Of a DNA stretch of 64,000 nt, positions 24,401 through 37,150 are shown one piece after another. Source of the DNA: Hydractinia symbiolongicarpus. Lineage: Eukaryota > Cnidaria > Hydrozoa > Anthoathecata > Hydractiniidae. The stretch covers positions 30,233,501 to 30,297,500 of the forward strand of contig NC_079881.1 of NCBI RefSeq assembly GCF_029227915.1. The letters run 5' to 3'. Within the stretch, counting starts at the first letter, position 1. Each line of letters opens with the position of its first letter. The position numbers were made by a program, and so were the translations under genes. The notes below the pieces were generated by a model. The model made no database searches, was not told the DNA's origin, and was given only the letters and a program-made list of their open reading frames with translations.

Positions 24401-27060
24401 TTTTTAAATTATTTTTTCACCACTAAAACGCATGAGACTTGTAGTTTTCAAAACTGTTTTCATTTTTGATGAGACGCTGAATAAAAGAAGTTTAATCGCC
24501 GGCAAACGAAAACCTGCGATTTCCAGTAAATCAAAGAGAGTACCCAGGGTGTAAACTCATTTCCCTAACGATTTTTTAAAATTTTTTTTCAACACTAAAA
24601 CGCATGAGACTTGTAGTTTTTAAAAATGTTTTTATTTTTGATGAGACGATGTATAAAAGAAGTTTAATCGCCGGCAAACGAAAACCTGCGATTTCCCGTA
24701 AATCCCGTACTCGGCCCGTATAGTCAAAAGTATACAAAGAAAGTACCCAGGGAGTAAACTCATTTCCCAAACGATTTTTTAAATTATTATTTCACCACTA
24801 AAGCCCATGAGACTTGTAGTTTTTAAAAATGTTTTCATTTTTGATGAGACGCTGAATAAAAGAAGTTTAATCGCCGGCAAACGAAAACCTGCGATTTCCC
24901 GTAAATTCTGGACTCGGCCCGTATAGTCAAAAGTATACAAAGAAAGTACCCAGGAAGTAAACTCATTTCCCAAACGATTTTTTAAATTATTATTTCACCA
25001 CTAAAACCCATGAGACTTGTAGTTTTTAAAAATGTTTTCATTTTTGATGAGACGCTGAATAAAAAAAGTTTAATCGCTGGCAAACGAAAACCTGCGATTT
25101 CCTCTAAATCCGGGACTCGGCCCGTATAGTCAAAAGTATACAAAAAGGGACCCAGGGTGTAAACTCATTTCCCGAACGATTTTTTAAATTATTATTTCAC
25201 CACTAAAGCCCATGAGACTTGTAGTTTTTAAAAATGTTTTCATTTTTGATGAGACGCTGAATAAAAGAAGTTTAATCGCCGGCAAACGAAAACCTGCGAT
25301 TTCCAGTAAATCAAAGAGAGTACCCAGGGTGTAAACTCATTTCCCTAACGATTTTTTAAAATTTTTTTTCAACACTAAAACGCATGAGACTTGTAGTTTT
25401 CAAAAATGTTTTCATTTTTGATGAGACGATGAATAAAAGAAGTTTAATCGCCGGCAAACGTAAACCTGCGATTTCCCGTAAATCCCGTACTCGGCCCGTA
25501 TAGTCAAAAGTATACAAAGAAAGTACCCAGGGAGTAAACTCATTTCCCAAACGATTTTTTAAATTATTATTTCACCACTAAAGCCCATGAGACTTGTAGT
25601 TTTTAAAAATGTTTTCATTTTTGATGACACGCTGAATAAAAGAAGTTTAATCGCCGGCAAACGAAAACCTGCGATTTCCCGTAAATTCTGGACTCGGCCC
25701 GTATAGTCAAAAGTATACAAAGAAAGTACCCAGGAAGTAAACTCATTTCCCAAACGATTTTTTAAATTATTATTTCACCACTAAAGCCCATGAGACTTGT
25801 AGTTTTTAAAAATGTTTTCATTTTTGATGAGACGCTGAATAAAAGAAGTTTAATCGCCGGCAAACGAAAACTCGCGATTTCCCGTAAATCCCGGGCTTGG
25901 CCCGTATAGTCAAAAGTATACAAAGAAAGTACCCACTGAGTAAACTCATTTCCCAAACGATTTTTTAAATTATTATTTCACCACTAAAGCCCATGAGACT
26001 TGTAGTTTTTAAAAATGTTTTCATTTTTGATGAGACGCTGAGTAAAAGAAGTTTAATCGCCGGCAAACGAAAACCCGCGATTTCCCGTAAATCCCGGACT
26101 CGGCTCGTATAGTTAAAAGTGTGCAAGGAAAGTACCCAGTGAGTAAACTCATTTCCCGAACGAATTTTTAAATTATTTTTTCACCACTAAAACGTATGAG
26201 ACTTGTAGTTTTTAAAAATGTTTTCATTTTTGATGAGACGCTGAATAAAAGAAGTTTAATCGCCGGCAAACGAAAACCCGCAATTTCCCGTAAATCCCGT
26301 TCTCGGCCCGTATAGTCGAACGTATACAAGGAAAGTACCCAGTGAGGAAACTCATTTCCCTAACGAATTTTTAAATTATTTTTTCACCACTAAAACGCAT
26401 GAGACTTGTAGTTTTCAAAACTGTTTTCATTTTTGATGAGACGCTGAATAAAAGAAGTTTAATCGCCGGCAAACGAAAACCTGCGATTTCCAGTAAATCA
26501 AAGAGAGTACCCAGGGTGTAAACTCATTTCCCTAACGATTTTTTAAAATTTTTTTTCAACACTAAAACGCATGAGACTTGTAGTTTTTAAAAATGTTTTT
26601 ATTTTTGATGAGACGATGTATAAAAGAAGTTTAATCGCCGGCAAACGAAAACCTGCGATTTCCCGTAAATCCCGTACTCGGCCCGTATAGTCAAAAGTAT
26701 ACAAAGAAAGTACCCAGGGAGTAAACTCATTTCCCAAACGATTTTTTAAATTATTATTTCACCACTAAAGCCCATGAGACTTGTAGTTTTTAAAAATGTT
26801 TTCATTTTTGATGAGACGCTGAATAAAAGAAGTTTAATCGCCGGCAAACGAAAACCTGCGATTTCCCGTAAATTCTGGACTCGGCCCGTATAGTCAAAAG
26901 TATACAAAGAAAGTACCCAGGAAGTAAACTCATTTCCCAAACGATTTTTTAAATTATTATTTCACCACTAAAACCCATGAGACTTGTAGTTTTTAAAAAT
27001 GTTTTCATTTTTGATGAGACGCTGAATAAAAGAAGTTTAATCGCCGGCAAACGAAAACCC
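21160..27060. repeat. Three copies of a 1,967-bp ten-monomer higher-order repeat
   Basis: Copies run at about 21160-23126, 23127-25093 and 25094-27060. Corresponding points include 21422/23389/25356, 21828/23795/25762 and 22609/24576/26543, each 1,967 bp apart. Each unit has ten monomers, two of them 172 bp. Shared variants include AAAACTCGCGATTTCCC with CCCGGGCTTGG, CCCACTGAG, GACGCTGAGTAAAAG, GTGTGCAAGG and CCCGTTCTCGG. Copies 2 and 3 share GATGTATAAAAG (24650 and 26617) and AAACGTAAACC (23492 and 25459), which are missing from copy 1, so they look closest to each other. This is the longest regular HOR in the window. Confidence 0.88.
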
Positions 27061-28051
27061 GCGATTTCCCGTAAATCCCGGGCTTGGCCCGTATAGTCAA
27101 AAGTATACAAAGAAAGTACCCACTGAGTAAACTCATTTCCCAAACGATTTTTTAAATTATTATTTCACCACTAAAGCTCATGAGACTTGTAGTTTTTAAA
27201 AATGTTTTCATTTTTGATGAGACGCTGAATAAAAGAAGTTTAATCGCCGGCAAACGAAAACCTGCGATTTCCCGTAAATCAAAGAGAGTACCCAGGGTGT
27301 AAACTCATTTCCCTAACGATTTTTTAAAATTTTTTTTCAACACTAAAACGCATGAGACTTGTAGTTTTTAAAAATGTTTTTATTTTTGATGAGACGATGT
27401 ATAAAAGAAGTTTAATCGCCGGCAAACGAAAACCTGCGATTTCCCGTAAATCCCGTACTCGGCCCGTATAGTCAAAAGTATACAAAGAAAGTACCCAGGG
27501 AGTAAACTCATTTCCCAAACGATTTTTTAAATTATTATTTCACCACTAAAGCCCATGAGACTTGTAGTTTTTAAAAATGTTTTCATTTTTGATGAGACGC
27601 TGAATAAAAGAAGTTTAATCGCCGGCAAACGAAAACCTGCGATTTCCCGTAAATTCTGGACTCGGCCCGTATAGTCAAAAGTATACAAAGAAAGTACCCA
27701 GGAAGTAAACTCATTTCCCAAACGATTTTTTAAATTATTATTTCACCACTAAAACCCATGAGACTTGTAGTTTTTAAAAATGTTTTCATTTTTGATGAGA
27801 CGCTGAATAAAAGAAGTTTAATCGCCGGCAAACGAAAACCCGCGATTTCCCGTAAATCCCGGGCTTGGCCCGTATAGTCAAAAGTATACAAAGAAAGTAC
27901 CCACTGAGTAAACTCATTTCCCAAACGATTTTTTAAATTATTATTTCACCACTAAAGCTCATGAGACTTGTAGTTTTTAAAAATGTTTTCATTTTTGATG
28001 AGACGCTGAATAAAAGAAGTTTAATCGCCGGCAAACGAAAACCCGCGATTT
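26490..28051. repeat. 781-bp tandem duplication
   Basis: The last part of the ten-monomer HOR is duplicated again at 781 bp: 26543/27324, 26746/27527 and 26949/27730 correspond. The second copy begins at a hybrid junction near 27,271. There TTTCCCGTAAATC, of the normal type, runs into AAAGAGAG, of the 172-bp type. The duplicated block ends around 28,051. Confidence 0.85.
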
Positions 28052-28749
28052 CCCGTAAATCCCGGGCTTGGCCCGTATAGTCAAAAGTATACAAAGAAAG
28101 TACCCACTGAGTAAACTCATTTCCCGAACGAATTTTTAAATTATTTTTTCACCACTAAAACGTATGAGACTTGTAGTTTTCAAAAATGTTTTCATTTTTG
28201 ATGAGACGCTGAATAAAAGAAGTTTAATCGCCGGCAAACGAAAACCCGCAATTTCCCGTAAATCCCGTTCTCGGCCCGTATAGTCAAACGTATACAAGGA
28301 AAGTACCCAGTGAGTAAACTCATTTCCCTAACGAATTTTTAAATTATTTTTTCACCACTAAAACGCATGAGACTTGTAGTTTTCAAAACTGTACTCATTT
28401 TTGATGAGTCGCTGAATAAAAAAAGTTTAATCGCTGGCAAACGAAAACCTGCGATTTCCTGTAAATCCGGGACACGGCCCGTATAGTCAAAAGTATACAA
28501 AAAGGGACCCAGGGTATAAACTCATTTCCCGAACGATTTTTTAAATTATTATTTCACCACTAAAGCCCATGAGACTTGTAGTTTTTAAAAATGTTTTCAT
28601 TTTTGATGAGACGCTGAATAAAAGATGTTTAATCGCCGGCAAACGAAAACCTGCGATTTCCAGCAAATCAAAGAGAGTACCCAGGGTGTAAACTCATTTC
28701 CCTAACGATTTTTTAAAATTTTTTTTCAACACTAAAACGCATGAGACTT

Positions 28750-29967
28750 GTAGTTTTTAAAAATGTTTTCTTTTTTGATGAGACGCTGGATAAAAGAAGT
28801 TTAATCGCCGGCAAACGAAAACCTGCGATTTCCCGTAAATCCCGGACTCGGCCCGTATAGTCAAAAGTATACAAAGAAAGTACCCAGGGTGTAAACTCAT
28901 TTCCCGAACGATTTTTTAAATTATTTTTTCACCACTAAAACGCATGAGACGTGTAGTTTTCAAAAATGTTTTCATTTTTGATGAGACGATGAATAAAAGA
29001 AGTTTAATCGCCGGCAAACGAAAACCTGCGATTTCCCGTAAATCCCGTACTCGGCCCGTATAGTCAAAAGTATACAAAGAAAGTACCCAGGGAGTAAACT
29101 CATTTCCCAAACGATTTTTTAAATTATTTATTCACCACTAAAGCCCATGAGACTTGTAGTTTTTAAAAATGTTTTCATTTTTGATGAGACGCTGAATAAA
29201 AGAAGTTTAATCGCCGGCAAACGAAAACCTGCGATTTCCCGTAAATTCTGGACTCGGCCCGTATAGTCAAAAGTATACGAAGAAAGTACCCAGGAAGTAA
29301 ACTCATTTTCCAAACGATTTTTTAAATTATTATTTCACCACTAAAGCCCATGAGACTTGTAGTTTTTAAAAATGTTTTCTTTTTTGATGAGACGCTGAAT
29401 AAAAGAAGTTTAATCGCCGGCAAACGAAAACCTGCGATTTCCCGTAAATCCCGGACTCGGCCCGTATAGTCAAAATTATACAAAGAAAGTACCCAGGGTG
29501 TAAACTCATTTCCCGAACGATTTTTTAAATTATTTTTTCACCACTAAAACGCATGAGACGTGTAGTTTTCAAAAATGTTTTCATTTTTGATGAGACGATG
29601 AATAAAAGAAGTTTAATCGCCGGCAAACGAAAACCTGCGATTTCCCGTAAATCCCGTACTCGGCCCGTATAGTCAAAAGTATACAAAGAAAGTACCCAGG
29701 GAGTAAACTCATTTCCCAAACGATTTTTTAAATTATTTATTCACCACTAAAGCCCATGAGACTTGTAGTTTTTAAAAATGTTTTCATTTTTGATGAGACG
29801 CTGAATAAAAGAAGTTTAATCGCCGGCAAACGAAAACCTGCGATTTCCCGTAAATTCTGGACTCGGCCCGTATAGTCAAAAGTATACAAAGAAAGTACCC
29901 AGGGAGTAAACTCATTTCCCAAACGATTTTTTAAATTATTATTTCACCACTAAAGCCCATGAGACTT
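28750..29967. repeat. 609-bp trimer duplication
   Basis: Three 203-bp monomers are duplicated: 28916/29525 and 29128/29737 correspond. The trimer holds a TTTTCTTTTTTGATGAG monomer, a GACGTGTAG/GACGATGAATAAAAG monomer and a monomer with ATTATTTATTCACC. The second copy has private changes such as CAAAATTATAC near 29473. Confidence 0.82.
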
Positions 29968-30259
29968 GTAGTTTTTAAAAATGTTTTCATTTTTGATGAG
30001 ACGCTGAATAAAAGAAGTTTAATCGCCGGCAAACGAAAACCCGCGATTTCCCGTAAATCCCGGACTCGGCTCGTATAGTTAAAAGTGTGCAAGGAAAGTA
30101 CCCAGTGAGTAAACTCATTTCCCGAACGAATTTTTAAATTATTTTTTCACCACTAAAACGTATGAGACTTGTAGTTTTCAAAAATGTTTTCATTTTTGAT
30201 GAGACGCTGAATAAAAGAAGTTTAATCGCCGGCAAACGAAAACCTGCGATTTCCCGTAA

Positions 30260-33200
30260 ATCCCGGACTCGGCCCGTATAGTCAAAAGTATACAAAGAAA
30301 GTACCCATGGAGTAAACTCATTTCCCAAACGATTTTTTAAATTATTATTTCAAAACTAACACCCATGAGACTTGTAGATTTTAAAAATGTTTTCATTTTT
30401 AATGAGACGCTGAATAAAAGAAGTTTAATCGCCGGCAAACGAAAACCCGCAATTTCCCGTAAATCCCGGTCTCGGCCCGTATAGTCAAACGTATACAAGG
30501 AAAGTACCCAGTGAGTAAACTCATTTCCCTAACGAATTTTTAAATTATTTTTTCACCACTAAAACGCATGAGACTTGTAGTTTTTAAAAATGTTTTCATC
30601 TTTGATGAGACGATGAATAAACGAAGTTTAATCGCTGGCAAACGAAAACCTGCGATTTCCCGTAAATCCAGGACTCGGCCCGTATAGTCAAAAGTATACA
30701 AAGAAAGTACCCAGGGTGTAAACTCATTTCCCGAACGATTTTTTAAATTATTTTTTCACCACTAAAACGCATGAGACTTGTAGTTTTCAAAAATGTTTTC
30801 ATTTTTGATGAGACGCTGAATAAAAGAAGTTTAATCGCCGGCAAACGAAAACCTGCGATTTCCAGTAAATCAAAGAGAGTACCCAGGGTGTAAACTGATT
30901 TCCCGAACGATTTTTTAAATTTCTTTTTCACCACTAAAACGCATGAGACTTGTAGTTTTTAAAAATGTTTTCTTTTTTGATGAGACGCTTAATAAAAGAA
31001 GTTTAATCGCCGGCAAACGAAAACCTGCGATTTCCCGTAAATCCCGGACTCGGCCCGTATAGTCAAAAGTATACAAAGAAAGTACCCAGGGTGTAAACTC
31101 ATTTCCCGAATTATTTTTTAAATTATTTTTTCACCACTAAAACGCATGAGACGTGTAGTTTTCAAAAATGTTTTCATTTTTGATGAGACGATGAATAAAA
31201 GAAGTTTAATCGCCGGCAAACGAAAACCTGCGATTTCCCGTAAATCCCGTACTCGGCCCGTATAGTCAAAAGTATACAAAGAAAGTACCCAGCGAGTAAA
31301 CTCATTTCCCAAACGATTTTTTAAATTATTATTTCACAACTAAAGCCCATGAGACTTGTAGTTTTTAAAAATGTTTTCATTTTTGATGAGACGCTGAATA
31401 AAAGAAGTTTAATCGCCGGCAAACGAAAACCCGCAATTTCCCGTAAATCCCGGTCTCGGCCCGTATAGTCAAAAGTATACAAGGAAAGTACCCAGTGAGT
31501 AAACTCATTTCCCTAACGAATTTTTAAATTATTTTTTTACCACTAAAACGCATGAGACTTGTAGTTTTCAAAAATGTTTTCATTTTTGATGAGACGCTGA
31601 ATAAAAGAAGTTTAATCGCCGGCAAACGAAATCCTGCGATTTTCCGTAAATCCCGGACTCGGCCCGTATAGTCAAAAGTATACAAAGAGAGTACCCAGGG
31701 TGTAAACTCATTTCCCGAACGATTTTTTAAATTATTTTTTCACCACTAAAACGCATGAGACTTGTAGTTTTCAAAAATGTTTTCATTTTTGATGAGACGC
31801 TGAATAAAAGAAGTTTAATCGCCGGCAAACGAAAACCTGCGATTTCTCGTAATTCCCGGACTCGGCCCGTATAGTCAAAAGTATACAAAGAAAGTACCCA
31901 GGGAGTAAACTCATTTCCCAAACGATTTTTTAAATTATTATTTCAAAACTAAAGCCCATGAGACTTGTAGTTTTTAAAAATGTTTTCATTTTTGATGAGA
32001 CGCTGAATAAAAGAAGTTTAATAGCCGGCAAACGAAAACCCGCAATTTCCCGTAACTAAAACGCATGAGACTTGTAGTTTTCAAAACTGTCTTCATTTTT
32101 GATGAGACGCTGAATAAAAAAAGTTTAATCGCTGGCAAACGAAAACCTGCGATTTCCCGTAAATCCAGGACTCGGCCCGTATAGTCAAAAGTATACAAAG
32201 AAAGTACCCAGGGTGTAAACTTATTTCCCGAACGATTTTTTAAATTATTTTTTCACCACTAAAACGCATGAAACTTTTAGTTTTCAAAAATGTTTTCATT
32301 TTTGATGAGACGCTGAATAAAAGCAGTTTAATCGCCGGCAAACGAAAACCTGCGATTTCCAGTAAATCAAAGAGAGTACCCAGGGTGTAAACTCATTTCC
32401 CGAACAATTTTTTAAATTTTTTTTTCACCACTAAAACGCATGAGACTTGTAGTTTTTAAAAATGTTTTTTTTTTTGATGAGACGCTTAATAAAAGAAGTT
32501 TAATCGCCGGCAAACGAAAACCTGCGATTTCCCGTAAATCCCGGACTCGGCCCGTATAGTCAAAAGTATACAAAGAAAGTACCCAGGGTGTAAACTCATT
32601 TCCCGAATTATTTTTTAAATTATTTTTTCACCACTAAAACGCATGAGACGTGTAGTTTTCAAAAATGTTTTCATTTTTGATGAGACGATGAATAAAAGAA
32701 GTTTAATCGCCGGCAAACGAAAACCTGCGATTTCCCTTAAATCCCGTACTCGGCCCGTATAGTCAAAAGTATACAAAGAAAGTACCCAGGGAGTAAACTC
32801 ATTTCCCAAACGATTTTTTAAATTATTATTTCACCACTAAAGCCCATGAGACTTGTAGTTTTTAAAAATGTTTTCATTTTTGATGAGACGCTGAATAAAA
32901 GAAGTTTAATCGCCGGCAAACGAAAACCCGCAATTTCCCGTAAATCCCGGTCTCGGCGCGTATATTCAAAAGTATACAAGGAAAGTACCCAGTGAGTAAA
33001 CTCATTTCCCTAACGAATTTTTAAATTATTTTTTTACCACTAAAACGCATGAGACTTGTAGTTTTCAAAAATGTTTTCATTTTTGATGAGACGCTGAATA
33101 AAAGAAGTTTAATCGCCGGCAAACGAAATCCTGCGATTTCCCGTAAATCCCGGACTCGGTCCGTATAGTCAAAAGTATACAAAGAGAGTACCCAGGGTGT

Positions 33201-35905
33201 AAACTCATTTCCCGAACGATTTTTTAAATTATTTTTTCACCACTAAAACGCATGAGACTTGTAGTTTTCAAAAATGTTTTCATTTTTGATGAGACGCTGA
33301 ATAAAAGAAGTTTAATCGCCGGCAAACGAAAACCTGCGATTTCCCGTAAATCCCGGACTCGGCCCGTATAGTCAAAAGTATACAAAGAGAGTACCCAGGG
33401 TGTAAACTCATTTCCCAAACGATTTTTAAAATTATTATTTCAAAACTAAATCCCATGAGACTTGTAGTTTTTAAAAATGTTTTCATTTTTGATGAGACGC
33501 TGAATAAAAGAAGTTTAATCGCCGGCAAACGAAAACCCGCAATTTCCCGTGAATCCCGGTCTCGGCCCGTATAGTCAAACGTATACAAGGAAAGTACCCA
33601 GTGAGTAAACTCATTTCCCTAACGAATTTTTAAATTATTTTTTCACCACTAAAACGCATGAGACTTGTAGTTTTCAAAACTGTCTTCATTTTTGATGAGA
33701 CGCTGAATAAAAAAAGTTTAATCGCTGGCAAACGAAAACCTGCGATTTCCTGTAAATCCGGGACTCGGCCCGTATAGTCAAAAGTATACAAAAAGGGACC
33801 CAGGGTGTAAACTCATTTCCCGAACGATTTTTTAAATTATTATTTCACCACTAAAGCCCATGAGACTTGTAGTTTTTAAAAATGTTTTCATTTTTGATGA
33901 GACGCTGAATAAAAGAAGTTTAATCGCCGGCAAACGAAAACCTGCGATTTCCAGTAAATCAAAGAGAGTACCCAGGGTGTAAACTCATTTCCCTAACGAT
34001 TTTTTAAATTATTTTTTCACCACTAAAACGCATGAGACGTGTAGTTTTCAAGATGTTTTCATTTTTGATGAGACGCTGAATAAAAGAAGTTTAATCGCCG
34101 GCAAACGAAAACCTGCGATTTCCCGTAAATTCTGGACTCGGCCCGTATAGTCAAAAGTATACAAAGAAAGTACCCAGGAAGTAAACTCATTTCCCAAACG
34201 ATTTTTTAAATTATTATTTCACCACTAAAGCCCATGAGACTTGTAGTTTTTAAAAATGTTTTCATTTTTGATGAGACGCTGAATAAAAGAAGTTTAATCG
34301 CCGGCAAACGAAAACCCGCGATTTCCCGTAAATCCCGGGCTTGGCCCGTATAGTCAAAAGTATACAAAGAAAGTACCCAGGGAGTAAACTCATTTTCCGA
34401 ACGATTTTTTAAATTACTTTTTCACCACTAAAACGCATGAGACTTGTAGTTTTTAAAAATGTTTTCATTTTTGATGAGACGCTGAATAAAAGAAGTTTAA
34501 TCGCCGGCAAACGAAAACCTGCGATTTCCCGTAAATTCTGGACTCTGCCCGTATAGTCAAAAGTATACAAAGAAAGTACCCAGGGAGTAAACTCATTTCC
34601 CAAACGATTTTTTAAATTATTATTTCACCACTAAAGCCCATGAGACTTGTAGTTTTTAAAAATGTTTTCATTTTTGATGAGACGCTGAATAAAAGAAGTT
34701 TAATCGCCGGCAAACGAAAACCCGCGATTTCCCGTAAATCCCGGACTCGGCTCGTATAGTTAAAAGTGTGCAAGGAAAGTACCCAGTGAGTAAACTCATT
34801 TCCCGAACGAATTTTTAAATTATTTTTTCACCACTAAAACGTATGAGACTTGTAGTTTTCAAAAATGTTTTCATTTTTGATGAGACGCTGAATAAAAGAA
34901 GTTTAATCGCCGGCAAACGAAAACCCGCAATTTCCCGTAAATCCCGGTCTCGGCCCGTATAGTCAAACATATACAAGGAAAGTACCCAGTGAGTAAACTC
35001 ATTTCCCTAACGAATTTTTAAATTATTTTTTCACCACTAAAACGCATGAGACTTGTAGTTTTCAAAACTGTTTTCATTTTTGATGAGACGCTGAATAAAA
35101 AAAGTTTAATCGCTGGCAAACGAAAACCTGCGATTTCCTGTAAATCCGGGACTCGGCCCGTATAGTCAAAAGTATACAAAAAGGGACCCAGGGTGTAAAC
35201 TCATTTCCCGAACGATTTTTTAAATTATTATTTCACCACTAAAGCCCATGAGACTTGTAGTTCTTAAAAATGTTTTCATTTTTGATGAGACGCTGAATAA
35301 AAGAAGTTTAATCGCCGGCAAACGAAAACCTGCGATTTCCAGTAAATCAAAGAGAGTACCCAGGGTGTAAACTCATTTCCCTAACGATTTTTTAAAATTT
35401 TTTTTCAACACTAAAACGCATGAGACGTGTAGTTTTCAAAATGTTTTCATTTTTGATGAGACGATGAATAAAAAAAGTTTAATCGCCGGCAAACGAAAAC
35501 CTGCGATTTCCCGTAAATCCCGGACTCGGCCCGTATAGTCAAAAGTATACAAAGAAAGTACCCAGGGTGTAAACTCATTTCCCGAACGATTTTTTAAATT
35601 ATTTTTTCACCACTAAAACGCATGAGACTTGTAGTTTTCAAAACTGTCTTCATTTTTGATGAGACGCTAAATAAAAAAAGTTTAATCGCTGGCAAACGAA
35701 AACCTGCGATTTCCTGTAAATCCGGGACTCGGCCCGTATAGTTAAAAGTATACAAAAAGGGACCCAGGGTGTAAACTCATTTCCCAAACGATTTTTTAAA
35801 TTATTATTTCACCACTAAAGCCCATGAGACTTGTAGTTTTTAAAAATGTTTTCATTTTTGATGAGACGCTGAATAAAAGAAGTTTAATCGCCGGCAAACG
35901 AAAAC
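30260..35905. repeat. Left copy of a 12.84-kb-spaced segmental duplication
   Basis: About 5.65 kb here is repeated at 43102-48750, shifted by 12,842 bp (12,844 bp at the far end, after a two-base insertion near 47655). Matching points include 30743/43585, 31118/43960, 31727/44569, 31986/44828, 32615/45457, 33224/46066 and 34409/47251. The copies share TGTAAACTGATTTCC, CCCGAATTATTTTTT, CTCTGCCCG, GTAGTTCTTAAAAATG and the exact 96-bp deletion junction. A small block at 33965-34055 is the main mismatch between them. Confidence 0.88.
32050..32065. repeat. 96-bp deletion junction inside a monomer (left copy)
   Basis: CCCGTAA joins directly to CTAAAACGC at 32055/32056. In monomer numbering, base 182 is fused to base 76 of the next monomer, a loss of 96 bp that leaves a 107-bp remnant. 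Only one base of microhomology (A) is present at the join. The adjacent monomer carries TAATAGCCGGC in place of TAATCGCCGGC, which the right copy lacks. Confidence 0.9.
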
Positions 35906-37150
35906 CTGCGATTTCCAGTAAACCAAAGAGAGTACCCATGGTGTAAACTCATTTCCCTAACGATTTTTTAAATTTTTTTTTCAACACTAAAACGCATGAG
36001 ACTTGTAGTTTTTAAAAATGTTTTCTTTTTTGATGAGACGCTGAATAAAAGAAGTTTAATCGCCGGCAAACGAAAACCTGCGATTTCCCGTAAATCCCGG
36101 ACTCGGCCCGTATAGTCAAAAGTATACAAAGAAAGTACCCAGGGTGTAAACTCATTTCCCGAACGATTTTTTAAAATTTTTTTTCAACACTAAAACGCAT
36201 GAGACTTGTAGTTTTTAAAAATGTTTTCTTTTTTGATGAGACGCTGAATAAAAGAAGTTTAATCGCCGGCAAACGAAAACCTGCGATTTCCCGTAAATCC
36301 CGGACTCGGCCCGTATAGTCAAAAGTATACAAAGAAAGTACCCAGGGTGTAAACTCATTTCCCGAACGATTTTTTAAATTATTTTTTCACCACTAAAACG
36401 CATGAGACGTGTAGTTTTCAAAAATGTTTTCATTTTTGATGAGACGATGAATAAAAGAAGTTTAATCGCCGGCAAACGAAAACCTGCGATTTCCCGTAAA
36501 TCCCGTACTCGGCCCGTATAGTCAAAAGTATACAAAGAAAGTACCCAGGGAGTAAACTCATTTCCCAAACGATTTTTTAAATTATTTATTCACCACTAAA
36601 GCCCATGAGACTTGTAGTTTTTAAAAATGTTTTCATTTTTGATGAGACGCTGAATAAAAGAAGTTTAATCGCCGGCAAACGAAAACCTGCGATTTCCCGT
36701 AAATTCTGGACTCGGCCCGTATAGTCAAAAGTATACAAAGAAAGTACCCAGGAAGTAAACTCATTTCCCAAACGATTTTTTAAATTATTATTTCACCACT
36801 AAAGCCCATGAGACTTGTAGTTTTTAAAAATGTTTTCTTTTTTGATGAGACGCTGAATAAAAGAAGTTTAATCGCCGGCAAACGAAAACCTGCGATTTCC
36901 CGTAAATCCCGGACTCGGCCCGTATAGTCAAAAGTATACAAAGAAAGTACCCAGGGTGTAAACTCATTTCCCGAACGATTTTTTAAATTATTTTTTCACC
37001 ACTAAAACGCATGAGACGTGTAGTTTTCAAAAATGTTTTCATTTTTGATGAGACGATGAATAAAAGAAGTTTAATCGCCGGCAAACGAAAACCTGCGATT
37101 TCCCGTAAATCCCGTACTCGGCCCGTATAGTCAAAAGTATACAAAGAAAG
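35906..37150. repeat. Linking stretch of mixed monomers
   Basis: This stretch holds 203-bp monomers and one 172-bp monomer (junction near 35922). A monomer with ATTTTTTTTCAACACTAAA and TTTTCTTTTTTGATGAG is present twice in a row, about 203 bp apart (near 35975 and 36178). From about 36374 to 36770 it matches 28916-29313 at a shift of 7,458 bp. No gene or other feature is visible. Confidence 0.7.
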
